Assembly: GCA_023053545.1 (NCBI GenBank)
Contig: JAKZAN010000005.1
Location: 13,330,001-13,394,000 of the forward strand
DNA from: Lepidurus packardi
Taxonomy: Eukaryota > Arthropoda > Branchiopoda > Notostraca > Triopsidae
Reading direction: 5' to 3'
Length of the DNA stretch: 64,000 bases
Shown one piece after another: positions 1 through 12,499 of the stretch. Each line of letters begins with the position of its first letter. Within the stretch, counting starts at the first letter, position 1. The notes under the pieces were generated by a model. The model saw only the letters and a program-made list of their open reading frames with translations. It was not told where the DNA came from and searched no databases. The position numbers and the translations under genes were made by a program.

Positions 1-1289
1 TCGTGTAATTCGAAACTACCGATCCGGCAGAAAGGGGAGGGGCCTATTCTAAGCCTTTCCATAAAGTTCCACGTTTACCTTTTCGAGGCTATTAACTTAT
101 TGGCGCCAAAGCGATACGTTAACACATTGCCGCTGAGCTATGAGTTAGTCTAACAATCTCTGATTCTTGTGGCTCTCACCAACGATTCCCCTAGAGTTCT
201 CCTTAAAGAAAAAAAAAAGAAAAAAGGCCCAGTCTCCTGGGCTTACTACAATCACCGAAAACGAATATCTACAGACTTTTTTTTTACCTTGATTCATGTT
301 CCCGGCCGATTCATGAGTCAACAGTTCGGTAGCACGGTTTAACCGAGAATCGTGGATTCTAAGCACTGATTCTCACCAATTTTCTGGAAATCCAATGATA
401 AAGCGAAGGCTGCAAAGCGTTTTAAGACGCACTACTCCAACCCAACGTCAATTTAAGCGATGATTCAGATGATTCTGCCGATTCTGGACGATTCTGCAGA
501 GCTCAGGAAGCTTTTCAAAAGTCCAGGAAACACAAATTATTCAGATCGTTCCTTTTTTACAATACTTGTGAAAACGACAACATCAAAAACAAGATCCAGC
601 ATGGAATCCATGATTCTAAGCCTTTCTTAAACACAGATTCTTGATCAAAGTACATGAAATGTACGATTCCAGACGTATACAATGGCCCTGTCACGATTCT
701 ACCAAATTCGATAATGATTTTCACGATGCAAACCAGTTTTCGATAAGGGCTAGCGGGAGATCTCGCGCCCACCGGTGATTCTCTTATTTTATAGTGATTC
801 TAACTTTGATTACACATTACACCTCTCCCAGAACGCAATGGAAACGTAGCTCTAGTTCCAACTCGTGTCCCAGAACAACTGAGAAGCACTTGGAGAACGG
901 TGTCTCTCTTTTAAGTAGGCTAACATGGGTTGGCCAGTCCTGCCGCGCTCCTCCGTTGCTCTTTGTGAGCGCGCGCAAATGCTGCAGCTGGACAAAAAAT
1001 AAAGCCCTGACTGGCGTACCGCCAACAACTTGTTCGAGTTCCTCCGCTCCGTTTCAGCTCCTCCTTGCTTATTTCTGCCCCTTTTTTCGACTTTATACTG
1101 CTTCTTCCAATGGAAAAAAAGGCTACATCCTTTCCTCCCAGCAGCAGCAGCTTTAACAACTTAAGTGGAGGACAAGGACTGGAAGTGGTTCCAAAAAACT
1201 AGAGAAAGGAACCCTGAATTGCTGTGTCAGCATCAACATTTCGGTACTCTCTACTGAAGCAATACCGATCCCAATATCAAGACTTCCTT

Positions 1290-1800
1290 TGGCTGCCAAT
1301 CTATAATTTCGAGTAATAAAGTAAAAGGGACATACCCGGCTTCAGAATCGCTGAAAATCACCTGCTTCACCTCGAAGAAATGAAATTTGTTCCTTAAAAA
1401 ATAAAGCTACTTCCTTCTACATGGTATATAATCTTGAATAATAAAAAGTGAATAATTTTAAGGATGAGATTCAGTCTCAGAATCATTGAATCGAAATGTC
1501 CACCCCAAAGAAATAACATTTTATTCCTGCACAATGTGATCTTCTCTTTCTATATGGTATGTAATCTCGAATCATAAAAAAGGACAAGATCTAAGGAAGG
1601 AACTTTGCATTAGAATCACTTGAATCGTAATACTCACTTCGAAGACATACAATCTATTTCTGCAATAATGGGATCCCCTCTTTCTATATGGTATACAATC
1701 TGGAGTCATAAAAGACAAGAATTCTAGGACGACACTCGGCCAAGGAAATCGCTTGAATCAAAATATTCACCCTAAAGAAATCGGCGCTTTTACTATTTGT
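1290..1800. repeat. Diverged tandem repeat, unit about 134 bp, about four copies
   Basis: The anchor CTAYATGGTATRNAATCT recurs with its ATGGTAT core at 1421, 1554 and 1688, a spacing of 133 and 134 bases. In each unit it is followed by a TAATAAAA or TCATAAAA block, then an AGAATCNNTTGAATCG-like block and a CACYYYRAAGA block. A weaker fourth unit lies at about 1290-1420. The copies differ by many substitutions, so this is an old minisatellite-like array. Confidence 0.7.
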
Positions 1801-2025
1801 AATAGCTATTATTCCAGTGATTCCCTAGGTTCTTAAAAAAAAGAAAATTGCGGTGGAAGACATGGCCGATTTCTGAAGGGGCGAACTCCAAGCCATCGGT
1901 GATAGACAAATAACAAATAACTAAGGTTGTGTGTATGTCTATTTCGTCAGGGCCTAATTATAACCAGCTTAGACGGGGGCTTTTCTTTTCGTTATGCTTG
2001 ACAGAGACGTATCAATAGCAGCTCG

Positions 2026-2037
2026 GAGAGAGAGAGA
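2026..2037. repeat. (GA)6 microsatellite
   Basis: Six uninterrupted GA units in intergenic DNA. Confidence 0.9.
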
Positions 2038-2807
2038 AGACTTTTAGCCCAACGGAGGCGAAGATTCATTAAACAGAGCTTTGGCCATTTACCGGGACAG
2101 GCTCAATTGTTGTGTTGGACAACAAGTCCTTCTTGTGGGACCTATTTCATACATCCGCCAAGTCAGAGTCGAGAAAGGATGAGAAAAAAAGGCTCTTATA
2201 GCAATTAGGGACTCTTACAGCTGCTCCCCCGTACTCCCTTGGCAGTAATATATATAATAGCTTGCTTTTGCGGAGGAAGTTCCCAAAGACCTTTTCCTTC
2301 TTTCGGTGGTCTTGGAATGCTCCATTTGCGGCACCGTAAATTCTAAGGTAAGAGTTAATCGGAAAGTACTCTCGGGACTGTCAACTAGTGATTCACAGAA
2401 ATGATTCGCTAGTACTTTTTACTGCCTGCATTCATGCATACTTAAGCTACGATGGAAGCTTCTTTCGTTTCAATGAGCTTTTTTCGGATAGTAAGACTTA
2501 CAAACTGCAAAGGAACGCACAACGATTAATGTCTGCTAGGCAGTGTGATTCCAGCTGAGATATCTGCCACGGCACTGCAGCGGTATTACTTTGAAAAGGA
2601 GAAGAGCTGGAGAACTAAATCTTTACAGAATCGTTTCTTTACCACATTCGATTTATTTAAGTGCGTACCAGAGACGTTCACCGTGGCGATGTAGTCGAGT
2701 GAATCACAAGTCAGAACGTAATGAATCTATGAAGGTCAAATTTGCCAGATACTGTTAATATTATTGATTTCGTTGCCACAGTTGTACTGGTTCACGCCTC
2801 GATTGGA

Positions 2808-2844
2808 AATACCTTACCCGTAGGTATTCTACGGGTAAGGTATT
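2808..2844. repeat. Perfect inverted repeat, 16-bp arms and 5-nt loop
   Basis: The left arm AATACCTTACCCGTAG (2808-2823) is exactly complementary to the right arm (2829-2844), around the loop GTATT. No coding frame or recognised element surrounds it. Confidence 0.9.
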
Positions 2845-3650
2845 GCGAGCGAAAGAATCGGTAAAAGAACTAGCCCACAGAGCCTATAAAGTTTGATAGA
2901 AATCACCTGCTCGTACTCCGATCCTAGGTTCAAGTGACCCTAACTTGTAAAGTACCGTTGCTGAAGCCTTGCAATTTGACATACCCACTGAAAACGAGTC
3001 CCGCGCGATGGCGCTGTAGTCAAAGTAGTCATAACTCACCCAAGCAACCTGGAATTCCTTCCGGAGAATCGGTACCTACCATCTGATTTATCTAACTAAT
3101 ACCCTGTATCTTCACCATTCGCCGCCAGAGTACCTTCTAAAAGTCCCTAAAAGTGGATCCTATCTTCTACAAATTGGCTTCTGAAACGTCAAATTTCCTG
3201 TCTAAACCTGTCCACCCCCTCAGATATTAGACCCTTCCATCTCTCCCTTATGTAACACATTTAGTGGCTAGCCAGTCTCTCGTACGCCATCCCCACACCG
3301 CTAACTTTCCGCGGGAACCCTTACTGGCGACAAGAACTCGGCAATTATACGCAACAATCTTGAGGAGCTCTAAAAATGATACTTTTTGGGGTCCTCGGCG
3401 ATTGCTGCTCCCGCCAATCGATTCTAATGCCTCAAAGGATCTGTCCCCCAGAAACAATACCAAGCCCACGAGCTGAGCATCTTTTATAGTTTCCCTGTCC
3501 CTTGACTCTCGGCTCTTCCTTACGGTACTGGGCCCCGCGAACTTGTTGGTTCTGTTAATGCAAGCGTCTCTTCATCAGCATTTCAAACGGACGACGCTCC
3601 ATGTTATCTCTCTCTCCTCTCTTGCTTTCCTCCTTTCGCTCCCAGCTTAT

Positions 3651-3664
3651 ACACACACACACAC
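3651..3664. repeat. (AC)7 microsatellite
   Basis: Seven uninterrupted AC units between genes. Confidence 0.9.
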
Positions 3665-5835
3665 GCTTGGGCCAACAGACATTCTGAAGCTGGCATTGCT
3701 CGGTCAATACTCGACATACACTGACCCTTCTGTCTCCGACTCCTTCTCCTTCCTTGCGTCCAGTTATCCTGCATATTTTATGCAACATTCACTTGGAACT
3801 CCAGGAAATAAATCATAAAAAAAGACACCCGTCCCTAATAAGTGTAAACATATTAGGGAGCTCCTCCCCCGCCCTTCAACTCTCCAACAACGTCGCACTA
3901 ATTAGTAGCGACAGAAACGTGGCGCGTTGCAATGGAATGCTGCCCTTACCCTCCCCTGCCCACTGATGTTATGGGCAACACGTGGCTTTCAACACCACTT
4001 GACGTTATCCCCCCAAATCAAGCTAATCATTCTGCACAGCGATTCCGGGCTTAAAGTTGCCTTTTAAAACTGGAATGACCACCGAAACCAAGTTATTCAT
4101 CGCCGTCCTCTTATTTTGATGGGCTATTTTAAAACCTCCATGGGTAAAAACGGATGTGACCGTAGAGTATTTACAGGGGTATTGGCCAGCAGGGGACGTT
4201 TTGTTGTGCCACGGTTTAGTCAAGCGTTGGCTCACTCGAAAGGAGGGGGAGGGGAATTGTAGGTTTCCCCCCTTGCTGGGCAATAATACTGCTCGCGGGA
4301 ATCTACGGGTAATGTATTTCTGTGGCTCGGGACGTTTAAACCAACACAGCAGGCGGGCTAAATTTAAAAAGCGAGACAAAGGACGTTCCGCACTTGACTG
4401 ACGTTTGAGACACCACGGGAATCTTCGGAAACGAACACCGAAACGTTGCTTTACAGATCGCTCCCTCCAAATAGCGGGAGCAACTCAACTGGGGTGTAAA
4501 CTTCAGGAATAACTTCCCATATCATGCGAAAGATCAAAAGAAATGTCAAAAGACAGTTAATAGTCTCTAGTGGGACAGTTCTTCGAAGACTCTTACTTGG
4601 CAATGCTTTTTAGTTTTGATTTTTTGGAAAGGTTCAAGTATGAAGCCAAACAGAAAGCTGACAGAGGCAAAAGTAACGACGAGATTAATTAACAGTCCAT
4701 TTCTGGTAAAGAAATTGCAGAAGTGAATCGTAGCTATTTGGACGGTTCTTTTTATACATCGTTAGTTAGTAGGGATTTTGTAGAGACCTTTCTTTAAATG
4801 GCCAGACACGAAGGAAGCCAGGGACCCAAGCTCCCATTGAGTAAAAACTGAAAATGGCAGAAATCCAGAGTTTGGGCATTTCTGGTGACATTTCTTCCCG
4901 AAACTTATTCGTTAATCTAACTCTCTCGGAGCTCTTAGGCAGAATTAACTCAAGATAGCTCCGTTCCCGGCGGCTTCCCTACCCCCGAAAAGTTTTTGGC
5001 CAAAAAAACTTGAAATTTTTTTTCTTGGGGGGCATGTCTTCTTCCTATTCCCGTCTGGAAACAATGGAACTCCCGTTTCAAAGAAATTAATTAAGAACAA
5101 GCCAAGAAAAAAGTATTCTCTATTTCCTCACCTTAAGCCTTAAAAAACTCCTTTTACAATTCCACCTTAGTCAACTCTGAAAATTGCTGCAATTTTTAAG
5201 CGCCTGTCTAAAGCCCTTGTAACTAAAGCTCGCCAATACACTTCCAAAATCCTTTAAAGGAAACCGGAGTTGGGGCGTTCTGAAAGGAAAATGATGCTTG
5301 TTTACTGTATTACCATGCAGGAATGTGCCTAATAACCCTCCCCTCTCCATTCCTCCTATTGACCTTGTCATAGACAGCTGACCTAGCTCGAATTACTAAG
5401 CGATTTGGCTGGTATATACGTCTTGTCACAGCAGGGAGACTTAGGGGACGAAAGGCTTGCGATAAGGAATGCGTGTAAGCGACAGACGAGGCGGAGTGGG
5501 TCAATCCGTCAAACAACGCACTTCAACTTTAGGTCGATCAATAAACCTTCCCTTCCCCCCACTGCTCTTGGTTAAGATCACGGATGTTGTCCGAGGACAC
5601 CACACAATGTAATTACTAGCCATGCAACGGAAAGCTGACCTCGTGTGACGCTTAACCTTGCACCCTTGACTTGTTTCGACCTTAACCTGGCTGGCTGACT
5701 CGGAAAGAAGGTTTAGTTGGAGTCTGATCCTGAGTGAAGAGAGATCGAATCGCTTTCAGAGGAAGTTTCGTATCCATTCAAGTGCTGTGTTATAATCTAG
5801 CTACAAGTTAAGGGACAGGACGTTTAAATTGGGAA

Positions 5836-8800
5836 ATGTGGTTGTGGTTGATATATGTTTCCATGGCGTACGGTAAGCGACTCATTCTTGACAATCGGAA
5901 TATTTTAGATAAATCGAAGATTTGTCTTGAATTTTTCTTATGAAAATATTTTTAATTTTAATTTCTTCTTTCTAATCTTCTATGAAAATAGTGCGTTAAT
6001 TAATTCCTTGTATAGACAAGCGTTTAGTCAAAATGTATACTAGGAAGTTAGGAATGCGGAGGATTCTCCGGATTTGTTTCACGTCGAACTTTCAGACAGT
6101 TTCTGGAAAGTCTCCAAAAGGCTTAGGAAATCCTTGGAAACGGGCATAATGTTTTTTTTTTCAAAGTTGCAACAATGGAATGGAAAGGCAAGTGATACGT
6201 TGTAATCAATGGATATCTAAAATTTTTGGGAATTTTCTGTCTGTATAATCAAGTGAGTTTTGGAATTTAGACTTGAGCGCCATTGCGGAAGAAATTTACA
6301 ACTCCCCTTATGCAATCTCTCAGAAATCCGCAAGATTTTTCCAGGAATTTTAGGAATTAGTTACAATGTGTCAACTTTGGAATCTTCTGAGTTATCGACA
6401 CTTTGCCGGCAGCGCCAGCGGAAGTAATGTGCAACTCGGTTCAGAACTATACATTTAAACAAATAAACTGCACGGTTTTTTACGCTACAAAATTACGCAA
6501 ACGTATGAGAAATGCTTGGGATAAAGTTAATTTATAATTTCCTACTGTTAAAATATTCCGAGTCGAACGTCAGCGCCATGCCGGCAGTATTACGAGGCTT
6601 TTCTAAAAAAAAACAGGTGACCTAAATTAAAGACATTTGAGGAAAGAGTTCCAACGCGCAATTTGGCCAGGATTTCGCCAACCCCCTTAAACGACCCTCT
6701 AAGCCCCGCCTTTGCAATGCTATCTGAGATGCACGAGAGGGTATATTAGGGTCATCAGGGCTAAACAACTGGAAAGAACCAAAACCTACAAGGGCTGGGA
6801 GCAAAGCGTTTCCCTTTTCTGAAAACGAAAACTCTAAAGAAAACGTATCTAAAATAAAAAATAGAGCTACACCAGCTTGGCAATAACGCTTCCTTCACGG
6901 TTCCCCAAGCTTTACACCCCTTCACCCTTCCCCTTGCCCTTCATAAAAATCTTCATTTACTTCTAAATTTCCTTCTCTAAGAACCCACAAGCTGTAACCC
7001 CAATTAATCCTTTGGCTTCCTTACGAAGTCATTAAATGTTAAATCTACCTTCAAATTTAGAACCACCCCTTTAACGTTCTAAAAAACCATATAGTCTAAA
7101 AAAAATTCCTTCTTAACTTGAGGCTTCAAGTTTTGCTTCTTGCAATCGGACTTCTTTGGATCCCGTTTTCCTATCAAGACATTTAAACCTCTCAAGGCAT
7201 ACGAGATATATTAGCCTCTTAAAATATCCCAATTTTCCTCCACAAAAACTATAAAATATACAACGCGTACAAACATAAATATAACTCATTCCAAGCAGGA
7301 AGTCAAAGTTTTTTCCTCCCAGGCAACATTTCCGCACTAATGACACACATTGTTGACATATCTCCCCGCTTCTTCGTCTTCTCTTTCATTTCCGCTACGA
7401 TCCTTCACATCCAAAGACAACGAGTCGTATAGCAGAACCCGTCGTTATTTTAAGATGGGAGGCACACGAGTACCATCACGTCCTTGAATTACTGCATTTG
7501 ACAAAAGACCCCAAGGGGATTCCCTTGATCATCTCCTCCCTTTATTTCCACCCTCAATTTTTTTTTCTTTTTATCTCACATAAATATCTTTCCAGTCTTT
7601 TTATTTCTAGATCTAGCCCTTCTCATTCATGTTTTTCTTCATTTATTCAGCCCCACAAAGCAAGTGGTTGAGGGATGGCACAGAGCTTCCCCCGAACCCA
7701 AATATAATCTCTTTCCGCGAGCTTCGTTTTTTCCATTTTTTTAAATTATTTTTTTAAAGTAAGAATGATACCGTGAAGAGTTTAAAGATTACAATATGCT
7801 TGTGTGGTGGTGTTTATATTTTCTTTCTGCTTTTTTCGTGCCTCGTTTCACTTTTCTATTGTTGAATTATTACGTTTAGGTGCCTGAGCATGCCAACGTG
7901 GTGGCACACCAAGATGCACCCAACCAACACCTGACGGATACAATATCGCCCAGCGATTTAAATTTTTTTCTTTCCTATCTTCCTTCAGACTATTTTTATT
8001 TCCCTGACTGCTTCGTTAGGGAATATTTTCTTACTCTATTGTCAGACGCCTTTATTTATTCAGGCTTTAAATTCCTAGAAAGAAAACTTGGCATAAAAAA
8101 ATAAGAAAAAAAACAATGGATTTTTTCCCCTTTTAATGTCACATTGTGGAGAGCCCTCATTATTATTGCTTCGCTATGGTTTTTATCCGAGTTTTTCTTT
8201 CCTTTCCACCATTTTGCTGAGGTTTTTAACGGCTGTTGTAGGTTAGGCAAGATCCTGTAACGACTCTCATGATCTCTTTAGCTATGGAGTGCCAAAGAGA
8301 TCACGACAGCACCGCAAAAGAAAATCAAAGAGAAACCAGGCAGAAAGGAATATACAATAACGTTCTTAAAGCGGGTAAAGCAGGCTACGCCAGCGTATTT
8401 TAAAGGCTCCAAAAAACGGAGCGAAAGGAAGAAAAAAAACATGTATAGCGTGCACCGCAGGAAGGCTTCAGCAGTCACAGCAGGCAGCCAGGGCAGGGGC
8501 CTTGTTTTCAGTACTTTTTATTTCTGCCGCTGGCGCTGCAGTCGAACTGACGATAACTCGGAAAGTATTGCAGTTAGAAAATTGAATTTTTTAGGCAAGC
8601 TTGCTATCGTTGTTCTGACGCCAATAACAAGCTTTTGGAAGAGATCTGCAGCAATATCACTGCGCATTTTTTTTATCAGGATCAGAAGAAAAGTCTGTCT
8701 AGTCTCCAAGACTTAAGACTCATGTTAACTTGCCTTTTTTGAGCTTTCATTGTGGGTAGAATTAGAATATAATTTTTTGCTTAATTTATTCTAGTTTCAT

Positions 8801-11800
8801 TTATTTTTATTCATCTAGTTTTATTTATTTATTTATGGCGTTTCAGTCAGTGTCGGTAATGCTTGAATTAAGGAAGCTAGGAGTTTCGTGGATCCAAAGT
8901 AAATTATATAGAAGCGTCTTTGTAAAACAAGCAAGAAAAAATAAACAGGGACCAGCCCGTAATGGAAAAATGGAAATAAATGTCCAAATGGAGAGTTCGA
9001 ATGAGAATTTGATTATTTTAGGAGCGCCAGTGGAACAGATGGCTGAGAGTCGCATGCATCTGAGTCCAGCCAGTAACATCACGGAATTAACCAACATCAT
9101 TTGTGATCTCGAGTCGTGGCCGCGACTACCAGACGCCGCCATCTGTGACAAGTACTACGTCTGCGATGCTCGCTTCGGGTATCTTGCGGCCGAGTACTGT
9201 CCCGAAGGCATGGCTTTCAACATCGGCCAGCAAGAATGCCACTTAAAAGACAGAGTCGACTGCACAACCCGCCCCACATTCCGTAATTTAAAAAGCTTTG
9301 CCGGAATCCTCTTCTTTAAGATAATTGGAATTTCTCTTTCCAGATAACCTACTACCTATTTTTGGGCACGATCACAGTACGATACATTTCCTTTTCTCTT
9401 TCATTTCTAAGCATTTTTTTTCTAACGATTTTGATTAAAACTAGCTGACACACATTTACCAGTCGAAGCACAAAATTTAGTACAGCCCGACTACTCCATT
9501 CTAGGTAAGATCATTGTTATCGAATTTATCAGAGAATTTCTAGCCAATTTTACTTTTGGGGATTACAAAAATTAATTACAATTAAACGGGTAGCTGGAGG
9601 AGTTCCTGGCACAACTACTGGGCAAGGAGGGCAAGCCGCGGGTAACTATATCCTTTTAGAAATTAATTTAAAATCATATCTTCTATTTACGATTAGGTGT
9701 GATTACTGCCGGTACCACAGCTGGTAAAATTTGATTCGTTCTTGTCACCTTAAAAGATCTTAATATCTTATTCTTTGAAGAAAACGTAGTCAGTACTTTG
9801 GCCAATACTTTTACTTTCCCGACCTCGATTCAACTCTCCTTCCCGCAAGCCAGTACCCTTACTATTCCTGCCGGTACCGTCCTATATCTCCCCCAAGGCT
9901 ACACAATTACGGCGGCTGGTAACGTTAGCGGCATTGGATCGCATCACCCTTCTGCTAGTACTACCGGTACTGTTAGTACTTCCGACACTGCTGGTACCAA
10001 CACTGGTGGACTTTTTACTCCCGCCGGTCCAGAAACATTATCGCATCTTACCGCAGAGTTTACAGGCGGATTAATCACCGCTCCCGATACTACTGGAATT
10101 AGTACCGGTACCCATGCAGGCCACGCTGGTCACGCCGGAGCCATTACCTCCATTACTCCCGGTAATTTTACAAGCAAACACATAACAAAGTTTTAGCTTT
10201 ATTAAAACTCGATTTGAAAGGTACGACTGGTACTTCTGCAGGGACTACTGGTACTAATGGAACCCATAATGTGCATCATGACCATCCGGGTGTCATTATC
10301 CCCATTTCTGCGGGTAAGTCTACAGCAATGCATTTGAATACGGGTCAACTAGACACATTAAAAAATAATTTCCCTACAAGCCGATGCTGGTACTCCCGGT
10401 ATTACAACTGGCAGCGATAGTGAGCACCATGCTGGCCATCCAGATTATGCAGGAGCCATAAATTCAATTACTTCCGGTAAGCCGTAACAATTTCTTACCA
10501 TATTATATTTCTGCTTGACAAACAAGCTTTAGGAGGAATAGCTGGTACTTCAGAGGCTGAAGAGAGCCTTTCGAGCGTGCTTGCTGGCACTCCAATTGTT
10601 TCCGTTACCGGCACAGGGTTTCTTGACGGCTCAGGACACCATACGCAACCAGGACACCACGATGTGAATGACTCGACTTGGGCTCACGGGGCAACAAGTG
10701 CCCATCTGTCTCCTCCTCAATCCCTGCCCTCGTCGTCATCAAATCAAGCACCATCCATCACTACCTCCTTGACAAGTCAAAGCCCTGAAGCTACTCAGCA
10801 TGGATCTGGAAGTAATCCCCCCTCCTCCACCACTCGATCTTCCTACGTCTTAGTAATACCATAAAACAAACTTTTCTCTTTTGTCTCTCCTCGCAGGCCT
10901 GGCCAGTCATTCTGCGTCTACAATGACTGATACTTTTTCGGGTGAGCAATGAAAAATTAATTACTTCTTTCCTTATGAAAAGTACACGAATATTGGAATT
11001 CTCTTTCAGGTAGCGGTAATACGGTCGGTACTTCCAACCAGGCGAACGTCTTGCCTGCAAACGCCGGTACTTGGAGCACTACAGGAGGTACAGTTCAATT
11101 TTTAAACTTTAGACCGCAGTAATTAAGCATTTACCGGGTTAATTCTACTTGTATTGCTGTTAAAAAGATGGCAGTAATGCGCCCGGTACTTCCAGTCAGG
11201 CACTACTGGGCCTCTACCTGGTCGAAGGTTTGCTTTCCCAAAGACCCACCAGCTCCTTAGCCAAGGACCAGGGCTTGAAAAACGTGATCCAACTTCTACA
11301 GAAATACAACCCCGGTATAGCTACTTCTCGCAGTCAAGATCCATCCTGGCCCATTCCTAGCCACCGGCTATCAAACCCCAATCACCCAGCTCAGACCAAG
11401 ACTCCCGACCATTCCTGTTCGCCTTTGCAGCAAAATCGCATTCCTGACCGGCTTCAATGCGACAAGTACTATGTCTGCAGTCCTCAGCAAGAATTGCAGC
11501 CTTACTTGTGCCCAGACGGTCTGGTATTTGACCTGCTTCTTGAAGAATGTCACCTTCCTCAAAACGTAGACTGCAGTGACCGCCCCCAACTGCGTAAGAA
11601 AGCACATCTTGATCTTGTTTACTTCTTCAAATTTCTTCCAACGAAATTACTAGACCATCCAGTTTCATAAATTCTTAATTACGACCTACAATTCCCTAAG
11701 ACGGTGTTCAAAGTTCTTCTTAATGTTCTTAAAAACAGAGCCTAGTCAAGGGACTGGCATTTGCCCACGCCTTAACGGGGTTTTTAAGAACCCGGAAGAT

Positions 11801-12499
11801 TGCCAGGAATTTTATATCTGCACGGCGGGAAGTTCTAGAACCGTTAAATGCCCGAGAGGCTTAGCTTTCGATTTCCAGACTGGATCCTGCGTCTCTCCCA
11901 AAATCGCCGGGGTAAGTTACCCTCCCATTTCGAAATAAAATAAAAACTCGTATTTCTGCGTTACAATTGCTTGAAATGTATCGCATTCCAGCTTCCAGGT
12001 TGCGAAAGAGATCCCGATGAAATGCTATGTGAAAGAACAATGAACTTGCCTGTAGGCATGAAGAAACTACAACCAGCTAGCGACGACTGTCGCAGTTATA
12101 TCGAATGCAGCAATGCTGGCCAGTACCAGCGCCGCCAGTGTCCACATGGCCAAGTTTTCAACCCTAAACTAGGATTCTGCGATCTCCCTTCTCGCGTTCC
12201 TAGCTGGTAAAACCTTCTCTTCCAACTTTCTTAATTCTTTGAGCTTTCGAACTTCCTATATCTTCCTATTTCTTATATCTTTTCCTGTCTTTAAAGTCCT
12301 AAAATTTCTTAATTTTCCTTCAACTTCTTCCTATATCCCAAACTTCTTCGAATATCTTTAATTTTCTCCGCACGACTTCGCTCAATGTTCCCTATTTCTT
12401 CCAACTGTATTCTTGCTTTATTTATATTTCTTGGAATTTCTTTCTGGAATTTAATAGTAGTTTTCCTTCTTCTTTTGCAGTGAAAATTACTACTTGTAA
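5836..12499 (+). CDS. Obstructor/CPAP3-like chitin-binding cuticular protein with a Thr/Gly-rich insert
   Basis: Secreted chitin-binding protein with four peritrophin-A (CBM14) domains; likely role is organising cuticle or peritrophic chitin. Exons: 5836-5872, 9022-9282, 9445-9504, 9594-9641, 9697-9723, 9790-10161, 10221-10313, 10381-10476, 10533-10811, 10897-10941, 11010-11087, 11168-11593, 11739-11911, 11992-12206 and 12481-12499. They join in frame to about 742 residues. The first exon encodes a short signal-peptide-like start (MWLWLIYVSMAYG) and is the least certain. CBM14 domain 1 is at 9100-9280; domains 2-4 are at 11420-11585, 11760-11911 plus the next exon, and 12015-12499. The last three domains and the CENYY-like end match the CPAP3/obstructor plan. 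Between domains 1 and 2 lies a Thr/Gly/Ser/His-rich stretch built of small exons that all begin and end in phase 1. The donor at 10811 is a choice among alternatives. Confidence 0.75.
9445..11087 (+). repeat. Array of phase 1-1 Thr/Gly-rich exons inside the chitin-binding gene
   Basis: Nine exons (27, 45, 48, 60, 78, 93, 96, 279 and 372 nt) begin after AG and end before GT in phase 1, so any of them can be skipped or duplicated without a frameshift. They encode related low-complexity motifs such as AGTT, TTGT and AGHAGHAG. The 93- and 96-nt exons share a GT-rich start and a His-rich middle, and the 372-nt exon ends with the same ITSITPG-like tail that closes the 96-nt exon (INSITSG). This looks like internal exon duplication followed by divergence. 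Confidence 0.65.

Larger units (their letters stand above)
1..5835. other. Intergenic region with repeats, no gene recognised
   Basis: I found no open frame with protein-family character on either strand; the short frames here look like chance. The first 800 bases carry many dispersed copies of the hexamer GATTCT. A diverged tandem array lies at about 1290-1800 and a perfect hairpin at 2808-2844. Short GA (2026-2037) and AC (3651-3664) microsatellites are present. The last few hundred bases should hold the promoter and 5' leader of the chitin-binding gene if its first exon at 5836 is right. Confidence 0.6.

Noticed and set aside
1-160. Possible tRNA or SINE on the minus strand (TAGCTCAGCGGCAATG near 131-146)
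   Set aside because: The A-box-like text is good but no D-arm closes and the B-box-like text lies over 100 bases away; no tRNA cloverleaf can be drawn.
794-1156. 120-codon open frame, with an 79-codon frame on the other strand
   Set aside because: Low-complexity Ser/Leu content, no domain, no splice partners; consistent with a chance frame.
3543-3818. 91-codon frame with a hydrophobic start
   Set aside because: It runs through an AC microsatellite and has no family match; the opposite strand is equally open.
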